64,000 nt of DNA, taken from contig NZ_JACSQP010000004.1 in assembly GCF_014836535.1 (NCBI RefSeq), forward strand, positions 183,705-247,704. The letters are read 5' to 3'. Shown piece by piece: positions 35,932 through 45,129 of this stretch (its first letter is position 1; each line of letters starts with the position of its first letter). Made by a program: the position numbers and the translations under genes. The DNA comes from Microbacterium pullorum (GTDB lineage Bacteria; Actinomycetota; Actinomycetes; Actinomycetales; Microbacteriaceae). The notes beneath the pieces were generated by a model, which saw only the letters and a program-made list of their open reading frames with translations, was not told the DNA's origin and did no database searches.

Positions 35932-37524
35932 GTGGACCCCGTCATCGCGATCTTCGTCATCCTGGGGCTTGCGGTGCTCGCGTTCATGAGTGGCAAGATC
36001 CCGCTCGCGGTCGTCGCCGTCGGGGTGACGCTGGCACTCTGGGTCACCGGCATCCAGACCCTCCCCGAGGCGTTCGCCGGGTTCGGCGACCCGACCGTGC
36101 TGTTCATCGCGTCGCTGTTCGTGGTGAGCGAGGCATTGGATGCCAGCGGCGTGACCGCCTGGGCGGGGCAGCAGGTCATCACGCGCGCCGGCGCCAACCC
36201 CCGCCGCCTGCTGGTGATCGTGGGGGCGATGGCGGCGATCCTCACCGGGTTCATCAGCATCAACGGCGCCGTCGCCGCGCTGCTGCCGGTGGTCGTGGTG
36301 GTGGCGGTGCGAGCCCGCATCGTGCCGTCGAAGATGCTCATCCCGCTCGCGTTCGCGGCGAGCGCCGGCTCGCTGCTGACCCTCACCGGCACGCCCGTGA
36401 ATCCCATCGTGTCGCAGCTCGCGGTCTCGGCGGGCGGGCGGCCGTTCGGGTTCTTCGAGTTCGCGCTGGTGGGGGTGCCGCTGGTCGTGCTGACGCTCCT
36501 GCTCCTGCCGATCCTCGCGCCGCGCCTGCTCCCGGATCGCTCGGCCGACCGGTTCGAATCCGCGCCCGACCCGAGTGCGGCTGCTCGCTCGTGGCGGGAG
36601 AGCTACGACGTCGACCTGTCGACGGGGTCGTTCTTCAACGCCAGCGAGGGTGTCGCCGAGGTGCTGGTGGCACCGCGGTCCACGCTCATCGGCCGCAAGG
36701 TGTGGCCCGGCATGACCACGCGCGACGAGAACCTCGTCATCCTCGCCGCCCACCACGGTCGCGCCGACAACCCCAACGCCTCGCGCGGCTCCGGCGGCGT
36801 CGGCGAGGTGACCCTGCAAGCGGGTGACGCCGTGCTCGTGCAGGGGCCCTGGGCAGCGCTGGAGCGTTACACCCGCTCTCCCGACGTCATCGCGGTCACC
36901 CCTCCGCACGCTCTGCGGCGCACGGTGCCGCTCGGGCGGGGCGCACGCCGATCGCTCGTGATCCTCGGACTCATGGTGGTGCTGCTCGCCGCCAACATCG
37001 TCCCGCCCGCCGTGGCGGGACTGCTCGCGGCCGGTGCCCTCATCCTCACGCGCGTGGTGACCATGCCGCAGGCCTATCGGGCCATCTCGTGGACGACGGT
37101 CATCCTCATCGCGGGCATGGTGCCGCTGTCGTCGGCTTTCGTCTCCACCGGCGCCGCCGACATCGTGGCCGACGTGGTGCTGGGGTTCACCGGAGACGCG
37201 TCACCGCACCTGGCGCTGCTGGTGCTGTGCATCGTGACGATCATGCTCGGCCAGTTCATCTCGAACGTCGCGACGGTGCTCATCGTCGCGCCGATCGCGG
37301 TGTCGATCGCGGCGACGCTGGATCTCAGCGTGCAACCGTTCATGATGGCGCTCACCGTGGCCGGGGCCGCCTCGTTCTTCACCCCCATCGCCACGCCGGT
37401 GAACCTCATGGTGATGCAGCCGGGGGGCTATCGCTTCGGCGACTACTGGCGACTGGGGGCACCGCTGGCGCTGGTGTTCCTCGCCGTCGCGGTGCTCTAC
37501 GTGCCGCTCGTGTGGCCCTTCTAG
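35932..37524 (+). CDS. SLC13/DASS-family permease with central TrkA-C domain
   Basis: Sodium- or proton-coupled anion transporter (dicarboxylate or sulphate type), 530 residues with about 11-12 transmembrane helices in two halves. The halves carry the paired SNT-like turns LTGTPVNPIVSQL and FTPIATPVNLMVM. A central cytoplasmic RCK_C/TrkA-C-like regulatory domain sits at about 235-310 (EVLVAPRSTLIGRKVW...VTLQAGDAVLVQGPW). The GTG at 35932 immediately precedes the first helix and follows TACCGT. Confidence 0.88.
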   Translation: MDPVIAIFVILGLAVLAFMSGKIPLAVVAVGVTLALWVTGIQTLPEAFAGFGDPTVLFIASLFVVSEALDASGVTAWAGQQVITRAGANPRRLLVIVGAMAAILTGFISINGAVAALLPVVVVVAVRARIVPSKMLIPLAFAASAGSLLTLTGTPVNPIVSQLAVSAGGRPFGFFEFALVGVPLVVLTLLLLPILAPRLLPDRSADRFESAPDPSAAARSWRESYDVDLSTGSFFNASEGVAEVLVAPRSTLIGRKVWPGMTTRDENLVILAAHHGRADNPNASRGSGGVGEVTLQAGDAVLVQGPWAALERYTRSPDVIAVTPPHALRRTVPLGRGARRSLVILGLMVVLLAANIVPPAVAGLLAAGALILTRVVTMPQAYRAISWTTVILIAGMVPLSSAFVSTGAADIVADVVLGFTGDASPHLALLVLCIVTIMLGQFISNVATVLIVAPIAVSIAATLDLSVQPFMMALTVAGAASFFTPIATPVNLMVMQPGGYRFGDYWRLGAPLALVFLAVAVLYVPLVWPF

Positions 37525-37555
37525 CCTGCGTGCCGCTCGTCGGTGGAGACGGCGG

Positions 37556-39100
37556 TCAGCCCGCGAGGCCGAACAGCTCCAGCGGGTGTGTGAGCCGCCA
37601 CCACGGCGACGGGTCGGCGATGTCGGCTGCCAGGTGCACCTCGACGGTGTCGGTGTCGAGCGGGCCCGTCACCGTGAGGGTGCCGACCGTGGTGTCGGCG
37701 GCCCGGTCGTCGCCGACCGCGAGGTCGGATGCCACGGTGGCGGCACCGCCGTTCCAGAGCACGACCGCGGCGTCTTCCGACGTGAGCAGATCGACGCGCT
37801 CGCCCCACGCCGTCGTGACCACCCCGGCCACGGTGCCGGCGGTGACCGACGGGCGCAGCTGCAGCTCGGCCTCGAGCTGCGCCAGCAGCGCGCGGCCGGC
37901 GGCGGTGCGCGTCTCGACGTCGGGCTGTCCCATCACCGAGGCGTAGACGCGCACGGGGGTGTCGCCGATCTGCAGGTCCTTCGCCACCATCAGGTTGAAG
38001 TGCTGCCAGAGCGACCCGGTCTTGATCCCGACCACACCGGGGTCGGCCAGCAGGGCGTTGGTGTTCTCGATGAGTCCGGCGCCCGGCAGCTCCGCCGTGC
38101 GCATCTGCACGATCTCAGCGACGACGGGGTCGGCCATGGCCTTGTCGGCGAGGGCGAGCAGCGCCGCCGGGTCAGCGGTGTTGTCTTCGTCGATGCCGCT
38201 CGGGTCGACGACCGTGATGCCGGTCAGCCCCTGCGTGGACAGCCAGGTCGATGCCGCATTGGCGAACACCTCGTCGCTCGGCCACAGCGTGGCGGCGAGG
38301 CGGTCGGCGTAGTTGTTCGCGGACGCGATGAGGATGCCCTGCAGCATCTGGTACTGCGTCAGCGAGCCGCCGGCGGGCACCGGCAGCGCGGACTCGCCGC
38401 GTTCGCGGTAGGCCCAGTACGTCTGCTGGTCGGCGCCGGTGAAGCTGTACTCGGGCCCCTGCTCGCCCGGGGCGAGAGGCTGCTCCTCGAGCACCATCAG
38501 CACGGTCACGACCTTGGTCAGGCTCGCCATCGAGATGGGGTCCACGGTGGATGCCACAGTCGCGCCGATACCGTCGACCCCCACCGCGGCGCCTCCTGCT
38601 GTCGGCCACGCGGGGGCGGACGCGGGCGCCGATGCCGGTGTGATCGTCGTGGCGGTCACCAGCGGCGGCAGGGCGTGCAGCGGCCACAGCAGTGTCGTGC
38701 CGACATACAGCGCGATGACGGCGAGCACGCTGAGCAGCGGAACCAGCACGCCCGCGCGCAGCGGAGAGCGCCGAGGGCGGCGAGCGAGCAGATCGGGGTG
38801 GATGACGGCGTAGGGCGACGCGGCGGCGGCGAGGGTGACACCGGGCGCCGTCGCGGCGACGACATCGTCTTCCACCCAGCTGAGGGCGACCCGGCGGGGC
38901 GGCGTGACCGGCGCCTCGGTCGGCAGGGCGATGACCTCATCGGCGGGCGTGGCGTCGGATGGCGTGGGCTCGGCGTCGCCGGCGTCGCCGGTCACCGTGG
39001 CATCCTCGCTCGGCTCCGGGCGGGCGCCGCCGGTGGGCGTCGCCAGCCCGCGCGTGCGGCGGGCGCGGCGCGTCAAGGGGGGCGCGTCCTCGGTGGTCAC
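37556..39100 (-). CDS. Serine D-alanyl-D-alanine carboxypeptidase, membrane-anchored (S11)
   Basis: Trims the terminal D-Ala from peptidoglycan pentapeptides on the outer face of the membrane. 514 residues: an acidic, Pro/Ala-rich cytoplasmic N-terminus (1-110), one transmembrane helix (about 116-138) and an S11 catalytic domain with SxxK (Ser193, Lys196), SAN (260-262) and KTG (360-362). The long cytoplasmic head differs from the usual signal-peptide DacA. GTG at 39100 has TAGTTT 6 nt upstream. Confidence 0.9.
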   Translation of the reverse strand: MTTEDAPPLTRRARRTRGLATPTGGARPEPSEDATVTGDAGDAEPTPSDATPADEVIALPTEAPVTPPRRVALSWVEDDVVAATAPGVTLAAAASPYAVIHPDLLARRPRRSPLRAGVLVPLLSVLAVIALYVGTTLLWPLHALPPLVTATTITPASAPASAPAWPTAGGAAVGVDGIGATVASTVDPISMASLTKVVTVLMVLEEQPLAPGEQGPEYSFTGADQQTYWAYRERGESALPVPAGGSLTQYQMLQGILIASANNYADRLAATLWPSDEVFANAASTWLSTQGLTGITVVDPSGIDEDNTADPAALLALADKAMADPVVAEIVQMRTAELPGAGLIENTNALLADPGVVGIKTGSLWQHFNLMVAKDLQIGDTPVRVYASVMGQPDVETRTAAGRALLAQLEAELQLRPSVTAGTVAGVVTTAWGERVDLLTSEDAAVVLWNGGAATVASDLAVGDDRAADTTVGTLTVTGPLDTDTVEVHLAADIADPSPWWRLTHPLELFGLAG

Positions 39101-39106
39101 CAGGCA

Positions 39107-39112
39107 AAACTA
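39107..39112 (-). promoter_or_regulatory. Putative -10 box, leaderless carboxypeptidase gene
   Basis: TAGTTT on the minus strand with exactly 6 nt before the GTG at 39100. Confidence 0.5.
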
Positions 39113-39129
39113 CCCCGTGCCGTCGTGGG

Positions 39130-39135
39130 TATACT
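39130..39135 (+). promoter_or_regulatory. Putative -10 box of the TPP riboswitch transcript
   Basis: TATACT, about 15 nt before the start of the TPP aptamer. One of the best -10 matches in the window; the -35 is unclear. Confidence 0.55.
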
Positions 39136-39144
39136 CAACGGCAC

Positions 39145-39233
39145 AACCACGGGAGTCCGGTGAGCCGGGCTGAGAGGAAGCGATCCACGCTTCGACCGTC
39201 GAACCTGATCCGGATCATGCCGGCGCAGGGAGG
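39145..39233 (+). promoter_or_regulatory. TPP (THI-box) riboswitch
   Basis: Conserved thi-box parts in order: GGGAGTCCGGTGAGCCGGG stem, the CTGAGAGG core (about 39170-39177), a variable stem, then GACCGTCGAACCTGATCCGG and the closing CATGCCGGCGCAGGGA. The 3' end runs into the GGAGGA ribosome site of the next gene, 8 bases before its ATG. This points to control of translation initiation; no separate terminator hairpin is seen. Confidence 0.93.
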
Positions 39234-39241
39234 AGATCAGA

Positions 39242-39889
39242 ATGCACGCATCCACGTCTGCCCGCGAAACCGCGCAGGGCTCGCCCGATCGGCGTGTGCC
39301 GCTGTCCCAGCGCTGGCGCTGGCGGGTCGTCGACATCGTCGTCGCCAGCGTCATCGCCGTCGCCTGCGCCGCGGTGTTCCTACTGTGGAACGTCGGCTAC
39401 GAGGGGCCCAGCGCGCTGCTCAAGCCGCTGCTGCCGGGCGTGCAGGGACTGCTCGCCGGGCCCTGGCTCATCGCCGGTGTGCTGGGTGGGCTCATCATCC
39501 GCAAGCCCGGTGCGGCGCTGTACACCGAGACGGTCGCCGCCGTCATCTCGGCGCTCGTGGGCAACCAGTGGGGCCCGCTCACGATCGCCTCCGGCCTCGT
39601 GCAGGGCCTCGGCGCCGAGCTGGTGTTCCTGCTGTTCCTCTACGGCGTATGGCGGCTGCCCGTCGCGATTCTGGCCGGTGCCGGCGCGGGCCTCGCCGCC
39701 GGCATCAACGACCGCATCCTCTGGTACCCCGGCGCCGACACCCTGTTCACGACCGTCTACATCACCTCCACCACGGTCTCGGGTGCCCTCATCGCCGGGC
39801 TCGGGGCGTGGCTGATCGCGCGGGGGCTGGCGGCGACGGGGGCGTTGAACCGGTTCGCCGCGGGGCGCGAGGTCTCCCGGCGCGTCTGA
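39242..39889 (+). CDS. ykoE: ECF transporter S component for thiamine/HMP (YkoE family)
   Basis: Substrate-binding membrane subunit for thiamine or its pyrimidine precursor. 215 residues with about five or six hydrophobic segments starting at VVDIVVASVIAVACAAVFLLW; typical YkoE blocks YTETVAAVISALVGNQWGP and GAELVFLLFLYG. The TPP riboswitch directly upstream independently supports the substrate. First gene of an ykoEDC operon. Confidence 0.92.
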   Translation: MHASTSARETAQGSPDRRVPLSQRWRWRVVDIVVASVIAVACAAVFLLWNVGYEGPSALLKPLLPGVQGLLAGPWLIAGVLGGLIIRKPGAALYTETVAAVISALVGNQWGPLTIASGLVQGLGAELVFLLFLYGVWRLPVAILAGAGAGLAAGINDRILWYPGADTLFTTVYITSTTVSGALIAGLGAWLIARGLAATGALNRFAAGREVSRRV

Positions 39890-39890
39890 C

Positions 39891-41441
39891 GTGCCGGCAT
39901 CCACCATCTCCCCACCCGTCGCCGTCGAGGCGCGCGGGTGGGGCTGGCGCTACGCGACCCGGCAGGCGTGGGCTGCGCGCGAGCTGACGCTGCGCATCGA
40001 GCCGGGCGAGCGCGTGCTGCTGCTCGGCGCGTCGGGCTCGGGCAAGTCCACGCTGCTGCAGGGCATCGCGGGCGTCCTCGGCGGGGCCGACGAGGGCGAG
40101 CAGGAGGGTGAGCTGCGGGTCGGCGGCGAAGCCGCCGCAGCCACGCGCGGGCGCTCGGGGCTCGTGCTGCAAGACCCCGACAGCCAGACGATCCTCGCCC
40201 GCGTGGGCGATGACGTCGCCTTCGGGTGCGAGAACCTCGGCGTCCCGCCGGGGGAGATCTGGCCCCGGGTGCGGGCGGCGCTCGACGCCATGGGGCTGGG
40301 CGTGCCCCTCGACCGACCCACCTCGGCGCTCTCGGGCGGACAGAAGCAGCGTCTGGCGCTCGCCGGCGTGCTCGCCATGCGCCCGGGGATCGTGCTGCTG
40401 GACGAACCGACCGCCAACCTCGACCCCGCCGGCGTCGCCGAGGTGCGCGACGCAGTGGGTCGGGCGCTGGATGCCACCGGCGCCACCCTCATCGTCATCG
40501 AGCACCGCGTCGACGTCTGGCTGCCGTTGGTCGACCGTGTGATCGTGCTCGCCCCCGGCGGTGGGGTGCTCGCCGACGGGTCGCCGCGGGAGGTGCTCGG
40601 CCTCGGCGGCACCAGCCCGTCGCCCGCCGCGGCGGCTGCCCCCCTCGCGCCCGACCTGCCGCAACGGCTCGCCGCCGCGGGGGTGTGGGTGCCCGGCATC
40701 CCGCCGCAGGTGCCACCGCCGCCCGCCGCGGCGCCGGGGGAGGCGCTGCTGACTGCCCGCGCCCTCACGGTGGCGCGCACCGCGGGCGTCGCCGTCGCCG
40801 GTCCCCTCGACCTCGACGTACGCGCCGGCGAGGTGCTCGGGGTGGTGGGGCCCAACGGCGCGGGCAAGTCCACGCTCGGTCTCACCCTCGCGGGGCTGCT
40901 GCCGCCTGCGGACGGAGTCGTCGCGGCATCCGATGCGCTCGCCGCCGACGCCGCGCCGCGCCGTCGGCGGGCGCCGGCGGGTGTCGCGCCCATCGGGTGG
41001 TCGTCGCGGAGCCTGCTCACCCGCATCGGCACGGTCTTCCAGGATCCCGAGCATCAGCTGCTGGCGCGCACGGTGCGCGAGGAGCTCGCCGTCGGCCCGC
41101 GCGCGCTGGGACTCGACGACGACGTCATCGCCGCGCGCGTGGATGAGCTGCTGGAGCGACTGCGGCTGACGCGCCTGGCCGAGGCGAACCCGTACACGCT
41201 CTCCGGCGGCGAGAAGCGGCGGCTGACGGTCGCGGCGACCCTCGCGGCGCGGCCCCGGGTGATGGTGCTCGACGAGCCGACTTTCGGGCAGGATGCCACC
41301 ACCTGGGCCGAGCTCGTGGCGATCATCGCGAGCCTGCGCGACGGCGTCGACGAACGGGGCCCGCTGGGGGTCGTCGCCGTCACCCACGACGACGCGGTGC
41401 TCGCAGCCCTGCACGCCCGGGGCTTCGAGGTGGGCACGTGA
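39891..41441 (+). CDS. ykoD: ECF transporter ATPase with two ABC domains (YkoD)
   Basis: Energises the ECF vitamin transporter. 516 residues holding two ATP-binding cassettes. First: Walker A LLGASGSGKST, signature LSGGQKQRL, Walker B VLLDEPTANLDP. Second: VGPNGAGKST, LSGGEKRRL, MVLDEPTFGQD. GTG start 1 base after the ykoE stop; its own stop overlaps the ykoC GTG. Confidence 0.94.
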   Translation: MPASTISPPVAVEARGWGWRYATRQAWAARELTLRIEPGERVLLLGASGSGKSTLLQGIAGVLGGADEGEQEGELRVGGEAAAATRGRSGLVLQDPDSQTILARVGDDVAFGCENLGVPPGEIWPRVRAALDAMGLGVPLDRPTSALSGGQKQRLALAGVLAMRPGIVLLDEPTANLDPAGVAEVRDAVGRALDATGATLIVIEHRVDVWLPLVDRVIVLAPGGGVLADGSPREVLGLGGTSPSPAAAAAPLAPDLPQRLAAAGVWVPGIPPQVPPPPAAAPGEALLTARALTVARTAGVAVAGPLDLDVRAGEVLGVVGPNGAGKSTLGLTLAGLLPPADGVVAASDALAADAAPRRRRAPAGVAPIGWSSRSLLTRIGTVFQDPEHQLLARTVREELAVGPRALGLDDDVIAARVDELLERLRLTRLAEANPYTLSGGEKRRLTVAATLAARPRVMVLDEPTFGQDATTWAELVAIIASLRDGVDERGPLGVVAVTHDDAVLAALHARGFEVGT

Positions 41442-42214
41442 GCCCCGAGGTTGGCCGGGGGCCGATCGCGCAGCGCAACGCCGTCGCCAAGCTCGGGGCG
41501 GCGCTGCTCATCGCGCTGCCGCTCGTGGCCACGATCGACCCCGTCTCGGCGCTGGTGGCGCTGGCGCTCGAGATTCCGCTGCTGCTGGCGGCGGGGCTCA
41601 GCGCGCGCCAGTTCTGGCTGCGGACGCTCCCGCTGTGGATCGCGGCGCCCACCTCCGCCGTCACGATCGCCCTCTATGGCGCCACGAGCGGCGAGGTCTA
41701 CGCCGAGTGGCTGTTCATGCGGGTGAGCGAGGGGTCGCTGCTGCTGGCGGCGGCGACGTTTTTGCGAGTGCTGGCGATCGGGCTGCCGGCGGTGGTGCTG
41801 TTCGTCACGGTGGATCCCACCGACCTCGCCGACGGGCTGGCGCAGATCGTGCGGCTGCCCGCACGGTTCGTGCTGGGCGCGCTCGCCGGGATGCGCATGC
41901 TGGGGCTGCTCGCCGACGACTGGCGGGCGCTGTCACTCGCCCGCCGCGCCCGCGGCGTGGCCGACACCGGCCGGCTGCGGCGCGCAGTGGGCACGGCGTT
42001 CGCGCTGTTCGTGCTGGCGATCCGGCGCGGATCATCCCTCGCCACGGCCATGGAGGCCCGCGCGTTCGGCGCTCCCGGCCGGCGCACGTGGGCGCGGCAG
42101 TCCCGGCTGACCGCCGCCGACGGACTGCTGCTGCTCTACGGCGCCGCGATCTCGGCGACGGCGCTGACCGTGGCGATCGCCGTCGGCACGTTCACCCCGG
42201 TGCTCGGGCGCTGA
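41438..42214 (+). CDS. ykoC: ECF transporter T component (YkoC/CbiQ family)
   Basis: Transmembrane coupling protein between the S component and the ATPase. 258 residues, about five hydrophobic helices, with the cytoplasmic coupling motif [15 protein letters not shown] and a second [14 protein letters not shown] (the paired Ala-Arg-Gly-like motifs of the T family). GTG overlaps the ykoD stop (GTGA). Confidence 0.92.
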   Translation: MSPEVGRGPIAQRNAVAKLGAALLIALPLVATIDPVSALVALALEIPLLLAAGLSARQFWLRTLPLWIAAPTSAVTIALYGATSGEVYAEWLFMRVSEGSLLLAAATFLRVLAIGLPAVVLFVTVDPTDLADGLAQIVRLPARFVLGALAGMRMLGLLADDWRALSLARRARGVADTGRLRRAVGTAFALFVLAIRRGSSLATAMEARAFGAPGRRTWARQSRLTAADGLLLLYGAAISATALTVAIAVGTFTPVLGR

Positions 42215-42282
42215 CGCGGGGCCGCTGGCCGCGGTGCTCCGGGGAGCACGAACTCCGTCCGCGCGGTTCGACGCGCGCCCGG

Positions 42283-42288
42283 TAGCCT
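42283..42288 (+). promoter_or_regulatory. Putative -10 box of the SDR/enoyl-CoA hydratase operon
   Basis: TAGCCT, leaving a leader of about 68 nt that ends in the AAAGGAGAAC ribosome site before the ATG at 42363. Confidence 0.4.
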
Positions 42289-42362
42289 GGGTATCGTCGA
42301 CCTCGACCGTGAGACGCAGTCGCAGGAATCGTGACACGCAGCATCAGTTCAAAGGAGAACGC

Positions 42363-43124
42363 ATGGACATCGCCGGCGCATCCGCCCTCGTCACCGGAGG
42401 AGCCAGCGGGCTGGGATTGGCCACTGCCCGACGTCTGGCCGACGCCGGCGCCCACGTCGTGATCGTCGACCTGCCCTCGTCGGCCGGCGTCGAGCGCGCT
42501 GCGGAGTTCGGCGGCACGTTCGCCCCCGCCGACGTCACCGACCCGAGCGAGGTGGCCGCGGCCGTCGCGACCGCCGCCAGCGTCGGGCCGCTGCGGGTCG
42601 TCGTCAACTGTGCCGGCATCGCGCCGCCCGCGAAGGTGCTCGACCGCGAGGGCGTTCCCACCGCGCTCGCCGACTTCGAGCGCATCGTGCGGGTGAACCT
42701 CATCGGCACCTACAACGTCATCGCACAGGCATCCGCCGCCATCGTCCGCACCGAGCCGACCGCCGGCGGCGATCGCGGCGTCATCGTCAACACCGCCAGC
42801 GTCGCCGCGTTCGACGGGCAGATCGGGCAGCCCGGATACGCCGCGAGCAAGGGCGGCGTGCACGCGATGACCCTGCCGATCGCGCGGGAACTCGCGCGTC
42901 ACGGCATCCGCGTCGTCACGATCGCCCCCGGAATCATGGAGACGCCCATGCTCGCGAGCCTGCCGCAGGCCGCGCAGGACTCCCTCGGGCAGCAGGTGCC
43001 GCACCCCGCGCGCCTCGGCCGCCCCGACGAATACGCCGCGCTCGTCACGCACATCGTGGAGAACGACTATCTCAACGGTGAGACCATCCGCCTCGACGGC
43101 GCCATCCGCATGGCACCGAAATAA
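42363..43124 (+). CDS. SDR dehydrogenase, 3-hydroxyacyl-CoA dehydrogenase type-2-like
   Basis: Probable NAD-dependent oxidation of a 3-hydroxyacyl-CoA. 253 residues; Rossmann [19 protein letters not shown], catalytic Ser of [11 protein letters not shown] and YxxxK as YAASK, then an [10 protein letters not shown] loop typical of HSD10-like SDRs. Strong ribosome site AAAGGAG. It starts an operon with a hydratase and a second SDR, suggesting a small acyl-CoA oxidation module. Confidence 0.88.
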   Translation: MDIAGASALVTGGASGLGLATARRLADAGAHVVIVDLPSSAGVERAAEFGGTFAPADVTDPSEVAAAVATAASVGPLRVVVNCAGIAPPAKVLDREGVPTALADFERIVRVNLIGTYNVIAQASAAIVRTEPTAGGDRGVIVNTASVAAFDGQIGQPGYAASKGGVHAMTLPIARELARHGIRVVTIAPGIMETPMLASLPQAAQDSLGQQVPHPARLGRPDEYAALVTHIVENDYLNGETIRLDGAIRMAPK

Positions 43125-43132
43125 GGAGCACC

Positions 43133-43915
43133 ATGAGCGACACGATCCTCCTCGCCCGTGAGGGCGGCCTCGCGCGGCTGACCTTCAACCGCCCCGCCTC
43201 GCTGAACGCGATGGACTTCGAGATGGGGCAGCGCTGGCGCGACCTCGCGCACGAGGTCACCTCCGACGACACGATCGGCGCGATCGTGATGGATGCCGCC
43301 GGGCGCGCGTTCTGCGCAGGCGGCGACGTCGTGGCGATGGCGACGTCCGGTGCCGGGGGCTCGGGCGTGACGGACATGGCTCGGGTGATCCACGACGGCA
43401 TCCGCACGTTCGTCGAATCCGACAAGCCGATCGTCGCGGTCGTGCAGGGCGCCGTCGCGGGCGGCGGACTCGGACTCATGCTCACCGCCGACTACATCGT
43501 CGCCGCCGAGCACGCCAAGTTCGTCAGCCGATACGCGAACATCGGGCTCACCCCCGACCTCGGCGTCTCGACGCTGCTGCCGGCCGCGGTCGGGCAGCGC
43601 CGCGCCCTGCAGCTGCTGCTGCAGGACCTCACGATCGATGCCGCCACCGCGCTGGACTGGGGCCTCATCGCCGAGGTCGCCGCCGACCCCGCCGCCCGGG
43701 GCGACGAGATCGCCCGGTTCTGGCTCGACGGCGCGACCGTCGCGTTCGGCAAGGCGAAGCAGCTCATCCGCACCGGTGCGCACCGGGCATTCCAGGACAA
43801 CCTCGACGAGGAAGCGGCGTCGATCGGCGCGCGCTTCGACACCGACGAATCGCGCGTGCGCGTGGTCGCGTTCGCCGCGGCATCCCGCAAGAACACCACC
43901 AAGGAGAACGCATGA
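43133..43915 (+). CDS. Enoyl-CoA hydratase/isomerase family protein
   Basis: Crotonase-fold enzyme of 260 residues; hydration or isomerisation of an enoyl-CoA. LTFNRPASLNAMDFEM, oxyanion segments GRAFCAGGDVVAMA and GAVAGGGLGLMLTADYIV, then YANIGLTPDLGVSTLLPAAVG. The usual hydratase glutamates are not clearly placed, so isomerase or hydrolase activity is possible. It starts 8 bases after the SDR, with AAGGAG before the ATG. Confidence 0.87.
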   Translation: MSDTILLAREGGLARLTFNRPASLNAMDFEMGQRWRDLAHEVTSDDTIGAIVMDAAGRAFCAGGDVVAMATSGAGGSGVTDMARVIHDGIRTFVESDKPIVAVVQGAVAGGGLGLMLTADYIVAAEHAKFVSRYANIGLTPDLGVSTLLPAAVGQRRALQLLLQDLTIDAATALDWGLIAEVAADPAARGDEIARFWLDGATVAFGKAKQLIRTGAHRAFQDNLDEEAASIGARFDTDESRVRVVAFAAASRKNTTKENA

Positions 43916-44739
43916 GCCTCGCCGGCAAGACCATCCTGATGTCCGGCGGCAGCCGCGGCATCGGCCTCGCCATCGCCCTGCGCGCCGCCCGGGACGGCGC
44001 GAACATCGCGCTGCTGGCGAAGACCGACACGCCTCACCCGAAGCTCGAGGGCACGGTGCACACCGCCGCCGAGCAGATCCGCGCCGCGGGTGGGCAGGCG
44101 CTGCCGATGGTCGGCGACGTGCGCAACGACGACGACATCACCGAGGCCGTGCTGAAGACACAGGGCGAGTTCGGGGGCATCGACATCGTCGTCAACAACG
44201 CGAGCGTCATCGACCTGTCGGGTTCGCTCGAGCTCTCGGCGAAGAAGTACGACCTGATGCAGGACGTCAACGTGCGCGGGACGTTCATGCTCAGCCGCAC
44301 GGCGCTGCCGATCCTGAAGGATGCCGCGAACCCGCACATCCTGTCGCTCTCGCCGCCGCTGAATCTCGACCCGAAGTGGCTCGGTGCGCACACCGGCTAC
44401 ACGCTGGCGAAATACGGCATGACGATGGCGACGCTCGGGCTCGCCGCCGAGTTCGCCGGCGACGGCATCGCCGCCAACACCCTGTGGCCGTCGACGACGA
44501 TCGCGACCGCGGCCGTGCAGTTCGCCCTCGGCGGCGACCGGATGATGAAGGTCAGCCGCACACCCGAGATCTACGCGGATGCCGCGTACGAGGTGCTGGT
44601 GCGTCCCGCCGCGTCGGTCACCGGGCAGACGTTGATCGTCGAGGACGTGCTGCGGGAGGCCGGGGTGACGGACTTCTCCGGCTACGCCGCCGTGCCCGGC
44701 ACGCCCGACAGCGAGCTGTTCCCCGACATCTTCCTCTGA
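43912..44739 (+). CDS. SDR oxidoreductase, HSDL2-like
   Basis: 275 residues; ILMSGGSRGIGLAIALRAARDGAN cofactor motif, VNNASVIDLSGS, the SPPLNLDPKW loop and YTLAKYGMTMATLG. These are the pattern of hydroxysteroid dehydrogenase-like protein 2, a lipid-linked SDR. The substrate is unknown. ATGA overlap with the hydratase shows translational coupling. Downstream DNA is a tandem repeat array. Confidence 0.88.
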   Translation: MSLAGKTILMSGGSRGIGLAIALRAARDGANIALLAKTDTPHPKLEGTVHTAAEQIRAAGGQALPMVGDVRNDDDITEAVLKTQGEFGGIDIVVNNASVIDLSGSLELSAKKYDLMQDVNVRGTFMLSRTALPILKDAANPHILSLSPPLNLDPKWLGAHTGYTLAKYGMTMATLGLAAEFAGDGIAANTLWPSTTIATAAVQFALGGDRMMKVSRTPEIYADAAYEVLVRPAASVTGQTLIVEDVLREAGVTDFSGYAAVPGTPDSELFPDIFL

Positions 44740-45129
44740 CCCGTTCCTTCCGCGGGCCGGGTGCGGGCCGCGCGGCCGGGCGGGCTGCTCCGGTGTCGCG
44801 TATGGCGGGTTCCGCGCGGGTGGACTGTGCGGAGGTGACACTCGAGGGGTGCGCGGATGTCGCGCGGGGTCGGGGGCCTGCCCGGGTCCCGGGCGGGCTG
44901 TTCCGGTGTCGCGTGTGGTGGGTTCCCGCGCGGGCGGACTGTGCGGAGGTGACACTCGAGGGGCGCGCGGATGCCGCGCGGGGTGGGGGGCTGCCCGGGT
45001 CCCGGGCGGGCTGCTCCGGTGTCACGGTTGGCGGGTTTCCGGCGCGGGGACTGTGCGGAGGTGACACTCGAACGGCTCGCGGGCGCGGGCGCGGGGCGCG
45101 GAGCGCGAGCGCGGGGCGGGCGGGCGGGA
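44740..45129. other. Gene-free gap filled by a tandem family B array
   Basis: No convincing gene. The gap between convergent stops contains about 2.6 units of a 113-bp repeat, each beginning with a family B element (44784, 44897, 45010), followed by a short G+C-rich simple stretch. Confidence 0.75.
44784..45076. repeat. 113-bp tandem array carrying family B copies d, e and f
   Basis: Units start at 44784, 44897 and 45010. Each opens with a G-CTG-TCCGGTGT block and contains TGTGCGGAGGTGACACTCGA. The right ends are GAGGGG or GAACGG rather than GAGCAGC, so the palindrome is worn here. Between elements lies a shared GCGCGGATG...GGGTCCCGGGCG spacer. Confidence 0.85.

Noticed and set aside
44784..45076. 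Possible CRISPR array
   Set aside because: The whole 113-bp unit repeats, including what would be the spacers; there are under three units and no cas genes.
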